This document shows positions 30,705 to 41,482 of a stretch of DNA of 64,000 nucleotides, piece after piece. Below the pieces are notes generated by a model. That model did not search any database. It had not been told where the DNA came from and saw only the letters and a list, made by a program, of their open reading frames with translations. Position 1 is the first letter of the stretch; every line of letters starts with the position of its first letter. Source of the stretch: Prorocentrum cordatum (lineage: Eukaryota; Sar; Dinophyceae; Prorocentrales; Prorocentraceae); assembly GCA_963575745.1 (NCBI GenBank), contig CAUYUJ010009446.1, positions 865,259 to 929,258 of the forward strand. Direction: 5' to 3'. A program made the position numbers and the translations under genes.

Positions 30705-30935
30705 CTCTTGGCCTCGGCAATGCGAATATGGCTCAATTTGCAAAGGTTTATGGCTTCGGGGACGCGAATGTCGCGTAATTTGCCAGGGTTTGTTGCCTCG
30801 GGGACGCAGCAATGCTGTAATGTACGAAGATGTGTTGCCTCGGGGACACGAACATTGGGTCATTTTCACAACAAGGATTACGGCCTCGGGGGCGCGAATC
30901 TCATGTATTTTGTCATGTCCCACGCCCCCCGTGGA
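30705..30935 (+). repeat. Five copies of a ~42 bp repeat
   Basis: GCCTCGGGGACGCGAAT-like starts at 30711, 30752, 30794, 30836 and 30882. Spacings are 41, 42, 42 and 46 bp. Unit ends vary (TAATTTGCCAGGG and similar). Confidence 0.8.
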
Positions 30936-31089
30936 ATTCAGAGAACGCGATCCGGGCGTGGTAACCCGCTTGTTTGGGGTTCCCCCCCCTCGCGCGGACT
31001 TCAGCAGTTTACAATAGGGAGCAGAAAGCAAAACTATAACATTGGAGACTCGAAGAAACCACAAATGGCACAGGGAGCAGCACACTTCG
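30936..31089. other. Short unique stretch
   Basis: Nothing recognised. Confidence 0.4.
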
Positions 31090-31523
31090 GCTTACAGCCT
31101 GGTGGCCCCACAAGGGTGCCGGCGGATATGCACCAGTCGGGGTGCTCACTCGCATGCTCCGAGCGTCGCAAAAAGGATCGTTTCTCCGACGCGTCCCTAC
31201 CTCAAGATACGACCTGGGCGCTGTCGCCGTGGTCAAACAAGGCATTGGCTACTTTGCGAAGACCTGGCTGCAAAGGACCGAAGGAAAATCTAAATGCACT
31301 CACTGCCTGGCAGCCCGGCCCCCTCTGCAACTGTTGTTGCGGTGGTGGCCACACCCTGTTGAGGAAAGTCTGTGCCGGCATCTCGGCCGACCCATTATTG
31401 TTGTGCCAATGGTACAACCGAGAAGAAGCAATTCAGGAACACACGGTCTGGAAGTGCCCATGCTGGGAGTCGGAAAGGACCGCTTTGAAAACGGTGATGA
31501 TCGAGCAACAATGGAGACCCTAG
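31090..31523 (+). pseudogene. LINE zinc-knuckle (C-terminal RT) remnant
   Basis: A plus-strand frame ending at 31523 contains LLLCQWYNREEAIQEHTVWK followed by CPCWESER. This resembles the C-x-x-x...E-H-x-x-x-x-C zinc knuckle found downstream of reverse transcriptase in this retrotransposon group; the intact-looking counterpart at 63140-63200 reads LCPRCRAEVETLEHHIWRCP. Here the first C-x-x-C pair is reduced to one Cys, so binding would be lost. Upstream (31100-31380) the frame has a Cys-rich, Trp-rich stretch but no firm match. It is probably the 3' fragment of a LINE; it could be a chance resemblance. It lies just before satellite block E. Confidence 0.45.
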
Positions 31524-31589
31524 CTTGTTTTGCGCCACTTCCTGCTAGTGCAAAGTGGGCCTGAGCAGCAGCCAACCCCCGCTAGGCCT

Positions 31590-32430
31590 GGACGACTCAC
31601 GTTTCACCTCGCCTCCGTCCTCCCCCTCCTCTCAATCCGTGCCTGCCTCCCATATCACGTCGGTTCACCCCTCACGCGCTTCGTGGCCCCAAAAGGGAGC
31701 TCCACCGAAGGCCCAGCGGCAGAGTCCGCAGGGCTGGCCCCGCGCCCACTTCGGCACACCTCTCACACGCTTCGTGGCCCCTTTGGGTTCTGCACAGGAG
31801 GCCCCAGCGGCAGGGTCCGCATGGTGGCCCCGCACCCATGTCGGCACACCCCTCCCACGCTTCGTGACCCCATGGGTAACTCCACCGAAGGCCCCAGCGG
31901 CAGGGTCCGCATGGCGTCCCCGTGCATCTTTTAGGCACACCACTGATACGTTTCGTGGCATCATGGGGAACTCCACCGAAGGCCCAGCGGCAGGGTCCGC
32001 ATGGCGGCCTCGCACATATTTCGGCACACCCTTCACAGGCATCGTGGCCCCATAAAGCTCTCCACGGAAGGCCACAGCGGCAGGTTCCGCATGGCGGCCC
32101 CTCACAGATTTCGGCACATCACACACATCGTAGCCCCAGAGGGCCCTCCGCAGAAGGCCCCAGCGGCAGGGTCCGCATGGCGGCCCCGCACCAATGTCGG
32201 CATACACCTCACATGCATTGTGACCCCATTCGGGGGCTCCAACCAAAACTCCACCGGGTATTCATGGTGTCCCCGCGCCATTGTCGGCACACCCCATCAC
32301 ACGGTTCGTGGCCCCATAGGGAGTTGTTCCGAAGGCTTCGACGTCAGGGTCCACAAGGCAGCCCCGCACTTGATTCTGCACACCCCTCACACACTTCGTG
32401 GAACCCTTGGGGACCAGCCCGTTCTTAGTC
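31590..32430 (+). repeat. ~90 bp tandem satellite array (block E)
   Basis: About eight copies with GTGGCCCCATAGGGAGCTCC-like cores and GCAGGGTCCGCATGGCGGCC second halves. Neither conserved border could be found: the left has only a CCTCC-rich stretch, the right runs into unique DNA. Copies are more diverged than in blocks A-D, so this is probably an old block. Confidence 0.88.
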
Positions 32431-32690
32431 CCACTTGCGTGGCGGTACTTGCGCCCGCAAATTCTCGAGCCATTCGCCAGGATGTGTTGTGTTATTCGTC
32501 TCTCGTTTTTTTGTTCTCTCTCTCTCTCTCTTCAGCGTTATGTCGGCAGGCTGGCGAAGCTAAAAGCGCCATTGTGGGCACTCTTTCTATGGGTCCGCGA
32601 TGCACGCGTAGCGAATGCGCGCATGCAGATGATCTACCCGTGGCGCCTTGCACAATGATCCTGGACAGCAGGGCAGACGATCAATGAAAT
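32431..32690. other. Unique DNA with a short TC run
   Basis: (CT)n at 32515-32533. Otherwise nothing recognised. Confidence 0.5.
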
Positions 32691-33070
32691 AATACTGGAG
32701 AAAAACCCAATCCGATTTTTTGGGGGTTATAGGGCTATGGGGCTATAGGGCTATAGGGCTAAGGCTATGGGGCTGTAAGGCTATAGGGCTATAGGGCTAT
32801 AGGTCTACAGAGATGTAGGGCTACAGGGCTTTAGGGCTATAGGGCTATAGGGCTATAGGGCTATTAGGGCTATTAGGGCTTTAGGGCTATAGGGCTACAG
32901 GGTTCTGGGGCTATAAGACTATATAAGGTTATATAAGGCTACATGGCTATAGGGCTACCAGGCACCCGGGCACTCGGGCGTGCCGCCGAACTCGGCGCCG
33001 TACTTCACCTAACCATATGAATCCGCTAGGACCCCTGCAGAGGCAAGCTCTGCTTGGGGAATAAGTTCTG
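32685..33070 (-). repeat. Composite GGGCTATA repeat, inverted arm (left)
   Basis: GGAGAAAAACCCAATC, then ~230 bp of GGGCTATA octamers, then CACCCGGGCACTCGGGCG, CTAACCATATGAATCCGCTA and CAAGCTC...TTGGGGAATAA. Reverse-complemented, these landmarks match 39935-40090 in the same order, and the GGAGAAAA end matches the ends at 42066-42105 and 43980-44030. Confidence 0.85.
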
Positions 33071-33680
33071 AAACGTTCAAGATGAGTTCTGGCATGTGGA
33101 TCTAGAAGTTCATGCGCGCCTTGAACTGCAATCGTTGTCATGTCTCTCTTGCTCATCAGTTCGTCATCGCCTCTCGGCTTCGCTGCTACTGATCGTCGGG
33201 TGAGTTCGGAGATAATTTCTTTTCTTTGGAACATGTGCTGCCGAACTCCATGGTATCCTTCCCGATGGCCGCGTTCCCCAGCGTTCCATTTAGCCACATA
33301 ACGGAGACTGCTTTTTGATCGCATGCTGGGCGCCTCAGCTCCGACCACGGGCGCCGCATCTACACCGCAGCACGAACAGAGGCGTGCAGCGGGTGGGGAG
33401 GACGAACACGAGGACGAGGTTTTACGAGGGAGGGGAGGATGGCCATACCTGAGATACACAGCCACAGCGCCAACAGCCTGGGCTGGCCTGATGCTGCTCT
33501 ACCAGTTCGATTCCAGCACCGAGGCAGCCCCCGTGCACATGCCGATGCCATTGCGATCTCAAGACCTCCAGCCTCGCGTTGCACACTTCGTCATGAGATT
33601 TGTACGTGCTGATGCTGAGCTTGGAACCCCACGTGCAGTATCGGGCTTTAGGTAAGGATGATTTCTTCCGAGCCCTCCTG
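33071..33680 (-). other. Open frame of unknown origin
   Basis: A minus-strand frame (32947-33465) includes KSSLRYVAKWNAGERGHREG and KRDMTTIAVQGAHELLDPHA, of protein-like composition, but it runs into the inverted-repeat arm and matches nothing I know. An opposite frame (33323-33655) is equally plausible by composition. I make no functional call. Confidence 0.2.
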
Positions 33681-33684
33681 TGTT

Positions 33685-33820
33685 GCACATGCACACACAC
33701 ACACACGCACACACACACGCGCACATGCACACGCACACGCACACGCACACACACCTATATGTATACATATATACATATGCATATATATATATATATGTAT
33801 ATATAATATATGTATCGGGG
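33685..33820. repeat. (CA)n then (TA)n microsatellite
   Basis: CACACA with CG interruptions at 33690-33752, then TATATACA/TATA to 33815. Confidence 0.95.
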
Positions 33821-33874
33821 TAACGGGGGCGGGGGCCTTCGCCCAGCTGCCCCTAGTCGCCATGGTGGCCTCAG

Positions 33875-34440
33875 GTCCCCCGGAGAGTCCCGGCCGTGCC
33901 GCGAACTTGCCTAGAGAGCCCCAAGACGAGTCCAGAGTGCCCCCACAGGCCTCCAAGACGGCCCAAGTGGCCGCCAAGACGCTCGAAGAAGTCTCCAAGA
34001 GGTCTCTCCAGAGGACCCCGATGAGGGAGAATTGTTAATGTTCTATTGTGTTTTTCTATGTTTTTGGCCTTCTCGCCCTTTCGCCTTCCCGACGCTCCAA
34101 GACGGCCGAAGAGGCCCGCCAGGACACCCTCAGACGGCCCAAGAGGCCCCAAAGACGCTCCCCACACGGCCCGAGAGACACCCAAGACAGCCCAAGAGGA
34201 TTCCAAGGCGGCCCCAAGAGGGGCCCTAGAGGACTACCAAACACTCAAAATCCAGTTTTCCGTCCCGAGAGGGCCCCAGGAGGCTCCAAGAGGGCCCGAA
34301 GAGGTCCCCAGAGGCCCTCAAGAGTCCGCAAGGAGATCCAAAGAGACTCCCAGAGACGACAAATACAGGCCCCCAGAGACCCCCAAGAGACCCCCAAGAG
34401 CCCCCATGGAGCTTTCAGGCCAACGCAAGCCGAGGAGGCC
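33875..34440 (-). repeat. 21 bp-motif element, reversed
   Basis: CCAAGACGGCCCAAGAGGCC-type repeats, the reverse complement of the macro-array motif. CGACGCTCCAAGACGG at 34090 is the reversed right-end marker, here in the middle, so two elements may abut. Confidence 0.8.
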
Positions 34441-34471
34441 CCGCCCCACCCGCGCGAGGCCTTTCTTCGCT

Positions 34472-34505
34472 CCCATGTTCCGGACAAGGCTTTCTGGAAC
34501 ATGGG
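34472..34505. repeat. TTCC-GGAA hairpin, imperfect
   Basis: CCCATGTTCC and GGAACATGGG form a 10 bp perfect stem around a 14 bp loop. The arms match the perfect palindrome at 34631. Confidence 0.85.
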
Positions 34506-34630
34506 AAAGGGATCATGCGCCGCCGACATCGACGACGACGATCGCGCAAGGTACAGAGGGCAGGGGTCCAGGGTCCAGGGTGCGAGCGAATAGGGCGCAG
34601 GAGCGCATGAGAATGATCAGGGGCCCCCCC

Positions 34631-34658
34631 ATGTTCCGGAAGCGTGCTTCCGGAACAT
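34631..34658. repeat. 28 bp perfect palindromic hairpin
   Basis: ATGTTCCGGAAGC, a two-base centre GT, then GCTTCCGGAACAT. All 13 base pairs match. Confidence 0.95.
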
Positions 34659-34769
34659 CTGATGGGAGAAGACCCCGCCGCCTTCGTGGCAATAATCCCC
34701 CCCCCTCAGCGCCCAGGCAGCGCCCGCAACTGGAACGTGAGCGCGCGCGAAGCGCGCGCGCGAAGGTTC

Positions 34770-34770
34770 T

Positions 34771-34808
<38 letters not shown>

Positions 34809-34920
34809 CATATACATACATACAAACATACATACATACATACATACCTACATACCTACCTACCGACCTACCTACATACATACATACATACATACATAAA
34901 TACATACATACATACATACA

Positions 34921-34950
<30 letters not shown>
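34770..34950. repeat. (TA)n and (TACA)n microsatellite
   Basis: TATATATA to about 34798, then TACATACA/TACCTACC tetramers to 34948. Confidence 0.95.
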
Positions 34951-34951
<1 letters not shown>

Positions 34952-35195
34952 GTGTCGTGAGGCCGATCGATAGATCGGTAGTGATACCAGAAGATAGATA
35001 GGTCGAATGTCAATATTGGTAGTGGGATCCGTAGATAGGCAGTGAGACGGATAGAAAGGGGCATCGATTGATCAGTATCGGAATATTCACTTAGATAGGT
35101 CGCGACCCGATACGACGCCGATCGCAGACCGAAAGGTGCGCCCATCCGCCTCCCCAAACCGCCTTATCACCCGAAGGGGTATCCTACAGATGACG
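34951..35195 (-). repeat. Composite ATCGATCTCACT module, inverted diverged copy
   Basis: Read on the minus strand it has CCCTTCGGGTGATAAGGCGG, a GGGG stretch, then runs of CGATC/CTATC-like dodecamers. This is the order seen at 40100, 41040 and 42235, but with many substitutions. Confidence 0.75.
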
Positions 35196-35455
35196 GAGTT
35201 ATTCGCACAGACGTGTGAAACGTGATGAGGTATGCGTGTAAGTGGTGAACAGACAGATTCGGCCGCTTCGGCGGGTAATATGCAAATTCTTGGTGCGAGC
35301 GCTTGTGCATACCATGTTTAACCTGTACAAGAATACTGCCCGTGCCAGCACCATCGCGCGCTTGACGCACTCGTTATCGGAGCACGCTCCATATTGTGAT
35401 TCCTCTCGCTTCGCGGGGTGCATGCCCGGAGCAAAGCAAGCATAGTCAAGCGTGC
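35196..35455. other. Unique DNA, no gene recognised
   Basis: Nothing recognised on either strand. Confidence 0.4.
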
Positions 35456-35990
35456 GTGGGGCTTTCTGGGAGCCTCTTGGGGGCCTCTTGGAAACCTCTC
35501 GGGTGCCTCATGTGGCCTCTTTGGGGTCTCCTTGGGCCTCTCGGGGGCGTCTTGGGCCGTCTCGGGGCGCCTCCTTCGGAGACCATCCTGGGGGCCTCTC
35601 AGGTCCGCCTTCGGGCTCTCTTGAAGTCCTGTTGGGCCGTCTTTGGGGCCTCTTGGACAGTATTGGCGGTCCTTTGGGCCGACTTGGGGTCCTCTTGGGG
35701 CGGTCTTGGAGACCTCCTGGGCCATTTTGGGGTCATCTTGGAGGCTGCTTCGGCCGTCATGTGCCCCCGAAGACCCCAGAAGGCGAGCACCATGAAATGA
35801 TTCACATTCTGCAGTTTTTGTTGCATCTGGACGCGTTTTTGGAGGCCCCTTTGGAGCCCTCTTGGGCCGTCTTGGGGGCCTGTGGGAGCCCTCTTAGAAC
35901 CATCTTGGGCCGTCTTAGGGCCATCTTGGGCCATATTGAGGCCAGCTTGAGCCGTCTTGAGGCGCTCTTAATCCCCCGAGAAGCCCAGGA
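35456..35990 (+). repeat. Dispersed 21 bp-motif element
   Basis: CTCTTGGGGGCC and CCGTCTTGG repeats in plus orientation, in two sub-blocks separated by unique sequence at 35760-35840. Confidence 0.85.
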
Positions 35991-36544
35991 GGCCGAAATG
36001 AGCGAGTTTCCCTACGTTTCTGCAGGTTTTGAGGCCCAGAAGGGGTTCTCCATCTTTGAATCGACGGACGTGGCGCGACTCCTCGGGGGAGGCGGCACGG
36101 GGCTTATATAACATGGTAAACGGCACCTCGTGTTGCAAGTGTGACATAGCTCGACACATTCAATGCATTGCATGATGGCGTTCGCCGACAAACGCTGCCG
36201 CTCAGCACGTCACCTCTGGACGTGGACTCCTCCCTCCTCTCTCTTTTCGGCCAGTGATGTCTCGATCGCCGCTCACTCCGCGGGCGGTGAACCCCTTGCT
36301 CTGAGAGGAAGCGCGCTTGAGGAGGGCAGAGGTGCTGTCCCCCGTGCCGCGTGGTAAACTTGCTACACGCCGTGGGGCTGAGGTCAGAGGCGATCCGCGT
36401 AGTTGTCTCGCTGCGAGGGCTTGCAGGGCCCGCTCAAGACCAGTCCGATGTTTCGCGATCCTTCCATACTTCACTGAAGGCGGACAGGGAAGAAACAGCA
36501 ACATGAAGAGCTGACTGTGTCCATGTTGTCTGCCGGGTACTTCG
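35991..36544. other. Unique DNA, no gene recognised
   Basis: No motif or repeat seen. Confidence 0.4.
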
Positions 36545-36835
36545 ACGCCCTCACGGGCATATCGTGGGCCTCTCGAAGGCCTCTCGGGGGCCCTTTTTGG
36601 GAGCCTCTTGGGGGCCGTTGGGTGGCGATTTGGTGGCTTCTTTGGGGGCCTCCTGGGCCGTCTTAGAACGCTTTCGGCCCGACAGATTCTTTCGAGTCTT
36701 CGGAGGCGAGTCCCACACCCCTCAAATTTTCAGTCTGCGGTCCCTGGGGGGGATCAGGGGAGAAACCAGTTCACGCGCCTGGAGACCCACACGGGGTCGG
36801 CAGATTTCTTCTCGGCGAGGCTAGCGAAACTATGG
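36545..36835 (+). repeat. Short 21 bp-motif remnant and module fragment
   Basis: CTCTTGGGGGCC repeats at 36565-36665. At 36785 CCACACGGGGTCGGCAGATT resembles the CACACGCCGACAGGGTCGGC tail of the composite repeats at 27576 and 54577. Confidence 0.6.
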
Positions 36836-38143
36836 CAAATGCGCGCTTAGCAGAGTTGTGGTGTGTGCTCTCGGTCAGTCCAATGTGCAAACATGTTGCT
36901 TGGGGTGTTTGGTTGAAGGAGCCAGCTGTGCGGATGTCGACCAGGGCACGTCGCGGACATCGCATCGCATGTATCAATCAGAGAAAACAGCCTGCCAGTA
37001 CAGTATTCTAGCCTTCGCAGCTTTGCCGTTTCCCTACCACATGTTGTGCGAATGTCAGCTTGCATTCGTTTCGATAAATGGCATGTGCACATGCGCGTTT
37101 TGCAACGTATGTATACAAACATGTCTTGCATTCTTTGCATATCGCGAGGTGAACGAGGGAGCAAACCCTTATGCTGCAACGGCTCCCGTACCATGGCAAG
37201 GAGATGTATCTTGTCTGCGGTAGTCTGGTTTCAGGTCGGCAGAACAAGGCGCCAGCATCAGGAACAGTAGGGGTGCTTGTCCGGGCAAGCCCCTGTTCAA
37301 TTCTATTTAGTTATTTGTGCATGCGGCCCATCGCTGGGACGATGAGGTAATATTGCTCTATCTTGCGCTGTGAGCCCATCCCTCCTGGCACTTTTTAGAT
37401 GCTGGCATGCACGTGCCGTAGTCAGTGCATGTCCCAGCGGCGTCTCTGGCCAGCCTCAGCACCATCAGGTACAGTCAACACCAGCGTTAAGGATTGCCTT
37501 TTATCGCAAGAGTACCTTGCATCCTTTGGTTCTGGCCATCCTTAGCACGTTTGGGCACGCGCATCCTTGGATTTCGCGCCATTCCAAAGGTCTTGCATCC
37601 TCGAGCTCCATCCTGATCGCGGATTTTGACTGTAGTCTTACTTGTGGTGCCATTCATGGTGACGGGGCGTTGGGCAATACTTCTGGGGAATCGTCAGGGC
37701 CCGCCGTCATCTTTTTTCTGCCTCTTTGGCAGAGGTGCTCCAGCAATCGACGAATATCGGTTTTTCTGTTTCGGGCACCAGCCCTATCGCGGACCAGCGC
37801 GCGCTTCGGAAATATGCCCCACGGTGCCCGCCGTTTCATAACTCATTGGCCCATTCTTAGCTCGGGAAAGGTCGATTGGGATTGATTGAAACTGAACTTG
37901 TGTTGAGCTGTGGCTCTGTGGAACATGATGTATTGTTGATCAGTCGGGTCGCATTTGAAATTTAACGGTCTGTTCGGAACGGGGTTCCCACAGGCATGGT
38001 GGTTGGGCACGAAGCCAGCCCCCTCCGAATGGTTTGTATTCAGGTAGCCACGAAGTCATTAGTAATGGGTGGCAGGGGGTGCAGAATGAGTTGGCGTCAG
38101 CACTACCACAAGGTGCCACAGCGGGTGGTATGGCAATCATGTA
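36836..38143. other. Unique DNA, no confident gene
   Basis: The longest frame (37370-37885, plus) has no recognisable domain. Short duplicated phrases (GCATCCTTTGG / GCATCCTTGG near 37518 and 37562) hint at an old local duplication. Confidence 0.35.
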
Positions 38144-38693
38144 TCACCGACGCGCTCCCTTCAAACAATTGTCGTGGTCATCGCCGTGAACATGATCAAT
38201 GATCACCACGACCATCGCCCTGCTCACCAGGGGCATTACAATACCAGTGAGTGCCAGAGGCAGTGCCATCTTCGACAGAGTGGCTGTGGCGAACTGGCGT
38301 AATTGTAAATACCTGAGGCCCAGGACGATTAGGAGCCACCTAACTGTGCAGAAGTTTGACAGCCATATTTTCATTGCCAGGCGTTCAAAGTCATCGTTGG
38401 TGTGATATTTGGCATTGGGCTGCTTGAAGAGCAGCGAACAAAGTTAAGAACGTCAGGCGGTTGGTGGCCAGCGAGCGCGCATCTCGAAGAAAAGTGGCCT
38501 GCGTGCAAGAGGTCCACACATTGAGTTCAACCGCGCTTGTTGATGCTATTCTAGCCAGGACGGCGACGAAGAAGCCAGAGGCGACATGGGTAAAGGTGAT
38601 CGGCTTGGTTGTGGCAGGAAGTGTGCAGAGGATCAGAACACAAATCAGGGCGTTTGCGACGACGCAGGGGAGGAGGGAGGAGGAAGGGGGCAT
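38144..38693 (-). other. Hydrophobic open frames, possible membrane-protein relic
   Basis: Two minus-strand frames, 38391-38693 and 38144-38374, in different phases, each hold hydrophobic stretches: VVANALICVLILCTLPA and SGFFVAVLARIA in the first, MALPLALTGIVMPLVSRAMV in the second. Their adjacency and order would suit two exons or a frameshifted membrane-protein gene. No family motif is visible, and the alternative is chance in AT-balanced DNA. Confidence 0.15.
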
Positions 38694-39690
38694 GAAGACT
38701 CACCGTCAGAATTAAGTGAAGGGGCAAACACGAGCATGAAGCGTGATTGGGCGAGGGTAAGGTCGACCAGAAGAGGGCAACTCCCTGGTGGCATCATTGC
38801 CTCTGAAGGCCCGGTGTGGACAAGCGTGGATTTATTGCAGAGTCCGTTGCTCTTCAGGGTCGCCGGCCGCACTGGGCATTTACTCCTCCGCTGCTCTTCC
38901 CTGTCCTCTCTCGTTTTTAACCTCTCTTTTCCATCCTCCGTTCTGCTGCCCCCTAGTTCCCAGGTCGTCCACGGGGGCGCGAACATCATCGCACTTTGCG
39001 CATCGCGGTCGGGTTCTGGACGGCTGCCCCTCTCCAGGGCGGCGGCGCTGAGGTCGCGAAGACAGCCGCGAGTCGCACATCGCGGGGCACGATGCGCGAA
39101 GCCAGGTGGCCCATAGCTTCTCATAGCTTCTCCATCCTCCGTCCTGCTACCTCCGTTTTCTCCCAGCCTCGACCCAGCCCCCGTTCTGTCCCCGCTCCGC
39201 CCCAGCCGAGCCCCAGTCCGGCCTCAGCCGAGCCCCAGGCCAGCCTCGGCCCAGCCGTTGCCGCCGCTCCTTCCTCCCCGCTCGGCCCCAGCCAAGACTC
39301 AACCCCGTCCCCTTTCACGTGCCAGTGCGGCTGTTCCCGCCGGCGGCCTCGGGCGCGCGAGTGGTGGAGCAGGAGGAGCAGGGAGCGGGAGCATGAAGCA
39401 AGTGAGAAGGGAGAAGGATGAGGAGGAAAAGGAGGAGGAGGAGGAGGAGGAATATCAGATAAGATGCGATAAGATAAGATAATATAAGACAGCGGCCATA
39501 AGCCAGGCGAGGGTCTAGCCCGCAGCCTCGAGGTCGGAGGCGCTCTCGCCTCCCGCCTCGGAGGCCCTTCGGAGAGGAGGCACGTCCCAAGGGCTTCTGC
39601 CGAGGGGAGGTCGGCCTCGGACAAGACAGAACAAAGAGGGTGCCAAAGCAACCTGTCGGTTGATTTGGCCCCTTCCCTATGCACTTCTTG
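38694..39690. other. Unique DNA with GC-rich and short simple repeats
   Basis: CCCCAGCC/CCTCGG-rich stretch at 39165-39290, (GGA)n at 39418-39452 and GATAA repeats at 39458-39485. No gene. Confidence 0.5.
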
Positions 39691-39895
39691 GGGAGAGGAG
39701 GGTCCTTTTTGTATTCCACCACAGAAGGACATCTTTTGCATTACGCCACAACAAACATACTCTTGCATTTCACAACAAAAGGACTAATTTCATATTCCGC
39801 CACAGGAGGAATCCTTATGTGTTCCGCCGCACAAGGAACTCTTGTGTATTCCGCCACACAAGAAATTTCATTATAATCTGCTGCAGAAAAATTCC
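39691..39895 (-). repeat. TGTGGCGGAATAC short repeats, reversed
   Basis: Six to seven diverged copies of GTATTCCGCCACA-like sequence about 27 bp apart. This is the reverse complement of the family in the duplicated region at 45470-46470. Confidence 0.8.
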
Positions 39896-39929
39896 GATTG
39901 AAATAGACTGAATGACTGAGAGAACTATG

Positions 39930-40097
39930 TTCCCACAACTTTCGAGTTATTCCCCAATAAGAGCTTGCCCCTGTAGGAGTCCTAGCGGATCATATGGTTA
40001 GTTGAGGTGTGTCACCGACTTCCGCGGCCCGCCTGGGTGCTCGGGTGCCCAGGTGCCCGGGTGCTTTATAGCCCTATAGCCCTATAGCCTTATAACC
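39930..40097 (+). repeat. Composite GGGCTATA repeat, arm (right)
   Basis: TTCCCCAATAAGAGCTTGCC, CTAGCGGATCATATGGTTAG, GGTGCCCGGGTGC and then TATAGCCC octamers. Reverse complement of 32965-33065. Confidence 0.85.
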
Positions 40098-41027
40098 CTA
40101 CCTATACGACCACCCTTCGGGTGATAAGGAGGTTCGGGGGGGGGGGAAGAACCAACGTCTCACTCGATCGGTCTCACTATCGATCTCATTATCGATATCA
40201 CTATCGGTCTCGCTCGATCGATCTCACTCGATCGATCTCACAATCGATATCACTTGATCTATTTCATTGGATTGAACTCACAATCGATCTGAGTATCGAT
40301 CTCACAATCGATCCCACTATCGATCTCACTATCGATCTCACTACCGATCTCACAATCGGTCTAACTAACGATCTCATTATCGATCTCACAATCGATATCA
40401 CAATCAACGTCATCATCATCATCATCATCATCAACAGCATCGTCATCATCGACATCAACATCAGCATCATCATCATCACCAGCATCATTGGGACACCATC
40501 ATCATCATCAGCAACAACATCATCAGCACCATCATCATCACCACCATCACCATCATCATCATCATCAACATCGTCAACATCATCATCCTCATCATCATCG
40601 GGACACCATCATCATCACCGCCATCACCATCATCATCGTCATCATCATCAACATCATTATTATCATCATCATCATCACCATCATCATCATCATAAACGGG
40701 ACACCGACGGGACACCGGCGGGACACCGGCGGGACACCGCGCGCCACCGGCCCCCGAGCGGGACACCGGCGGGACACCGCGGGGCACCGGTTGCTGGAAG
40801 GGAGCTTTTTGGTCCGGCCGCGCCTCAGCTACAGGAGATTTATTTTCTCGCCCGCCCACGCAGCTTCGCCTCGCCCGCACGCACGGCACGCACGAACACG
40901 AAACCGAAACCGATTTCCCAGTATAGGGGCTCTCCGTTCTACTTCGATCTCACCCCCTCACCTCCGATAGCCCAATAGCCCTATAGCCCTGTAGCCCCAT
41001 AGCCCTATAGCCCTATAGCCCTATAGC
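40098..41027 (+). repeat. Composite module M1
   Basis: Order: CTATACGACCACCCTTCGGG, GTGATAAGGAGGTTC and a G-run; ATCGATCTCACT dodecamers (40160-40400); (ATC)n (40405-40690); GGGACACCGGC repeats; TTTGGTCCGGCCGCGCCTCA; CACGAACACGAAACCGAAA; then TATAGCCC octamers. The His/Ser/Asp-rich frames here are microsatellite translations. Confidence 0.9.
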
Positions 41028-41417
41028 CTTACCTATACGACCACCCTTCGGGTGATAAGGAGGTTCGGGGGGGGGAGGAACCAACGTCTCACTCGATCGG
41101 TCTCACTATCGATCTCACTATCGATCTCAGTATCGGTCTCGCTCGATCGATCTCCCTCGATCGATCTCACAATCTATATCACTTGGTCTATTTCATTTGA
41201 TTGAACTCACTATCGATCTGAGTATCGATCTCACTCGATCTATCTCACACTCGATCTGACTCGATCATCATCATCATCATCGTCCTCATCATCATCAGCA
41301 TCATCATCATCAGCACCATCATCATCATCAGCATCAACATCAGCATCAGCATCATCAGCAGCATCATCATCAGCATCACCATCATCATCATCATCATCAT
41401 CTCATCATCATCATCAA

Positions 41418-41482
<65 letters not shown>

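Noticed and set aside
32716-32960. Telomeric repeat from TTTAGGG-like stretches
   Set aside because: The unit is the octamer GGGCTATA; TTAGGG-like words are occasional variants, and the tract belongs to a composite interspersed repeat.
33323-33655. Plus-strand exon
   Set aside because: The opposite strand is equally open, with no splice or start evidence to choose.
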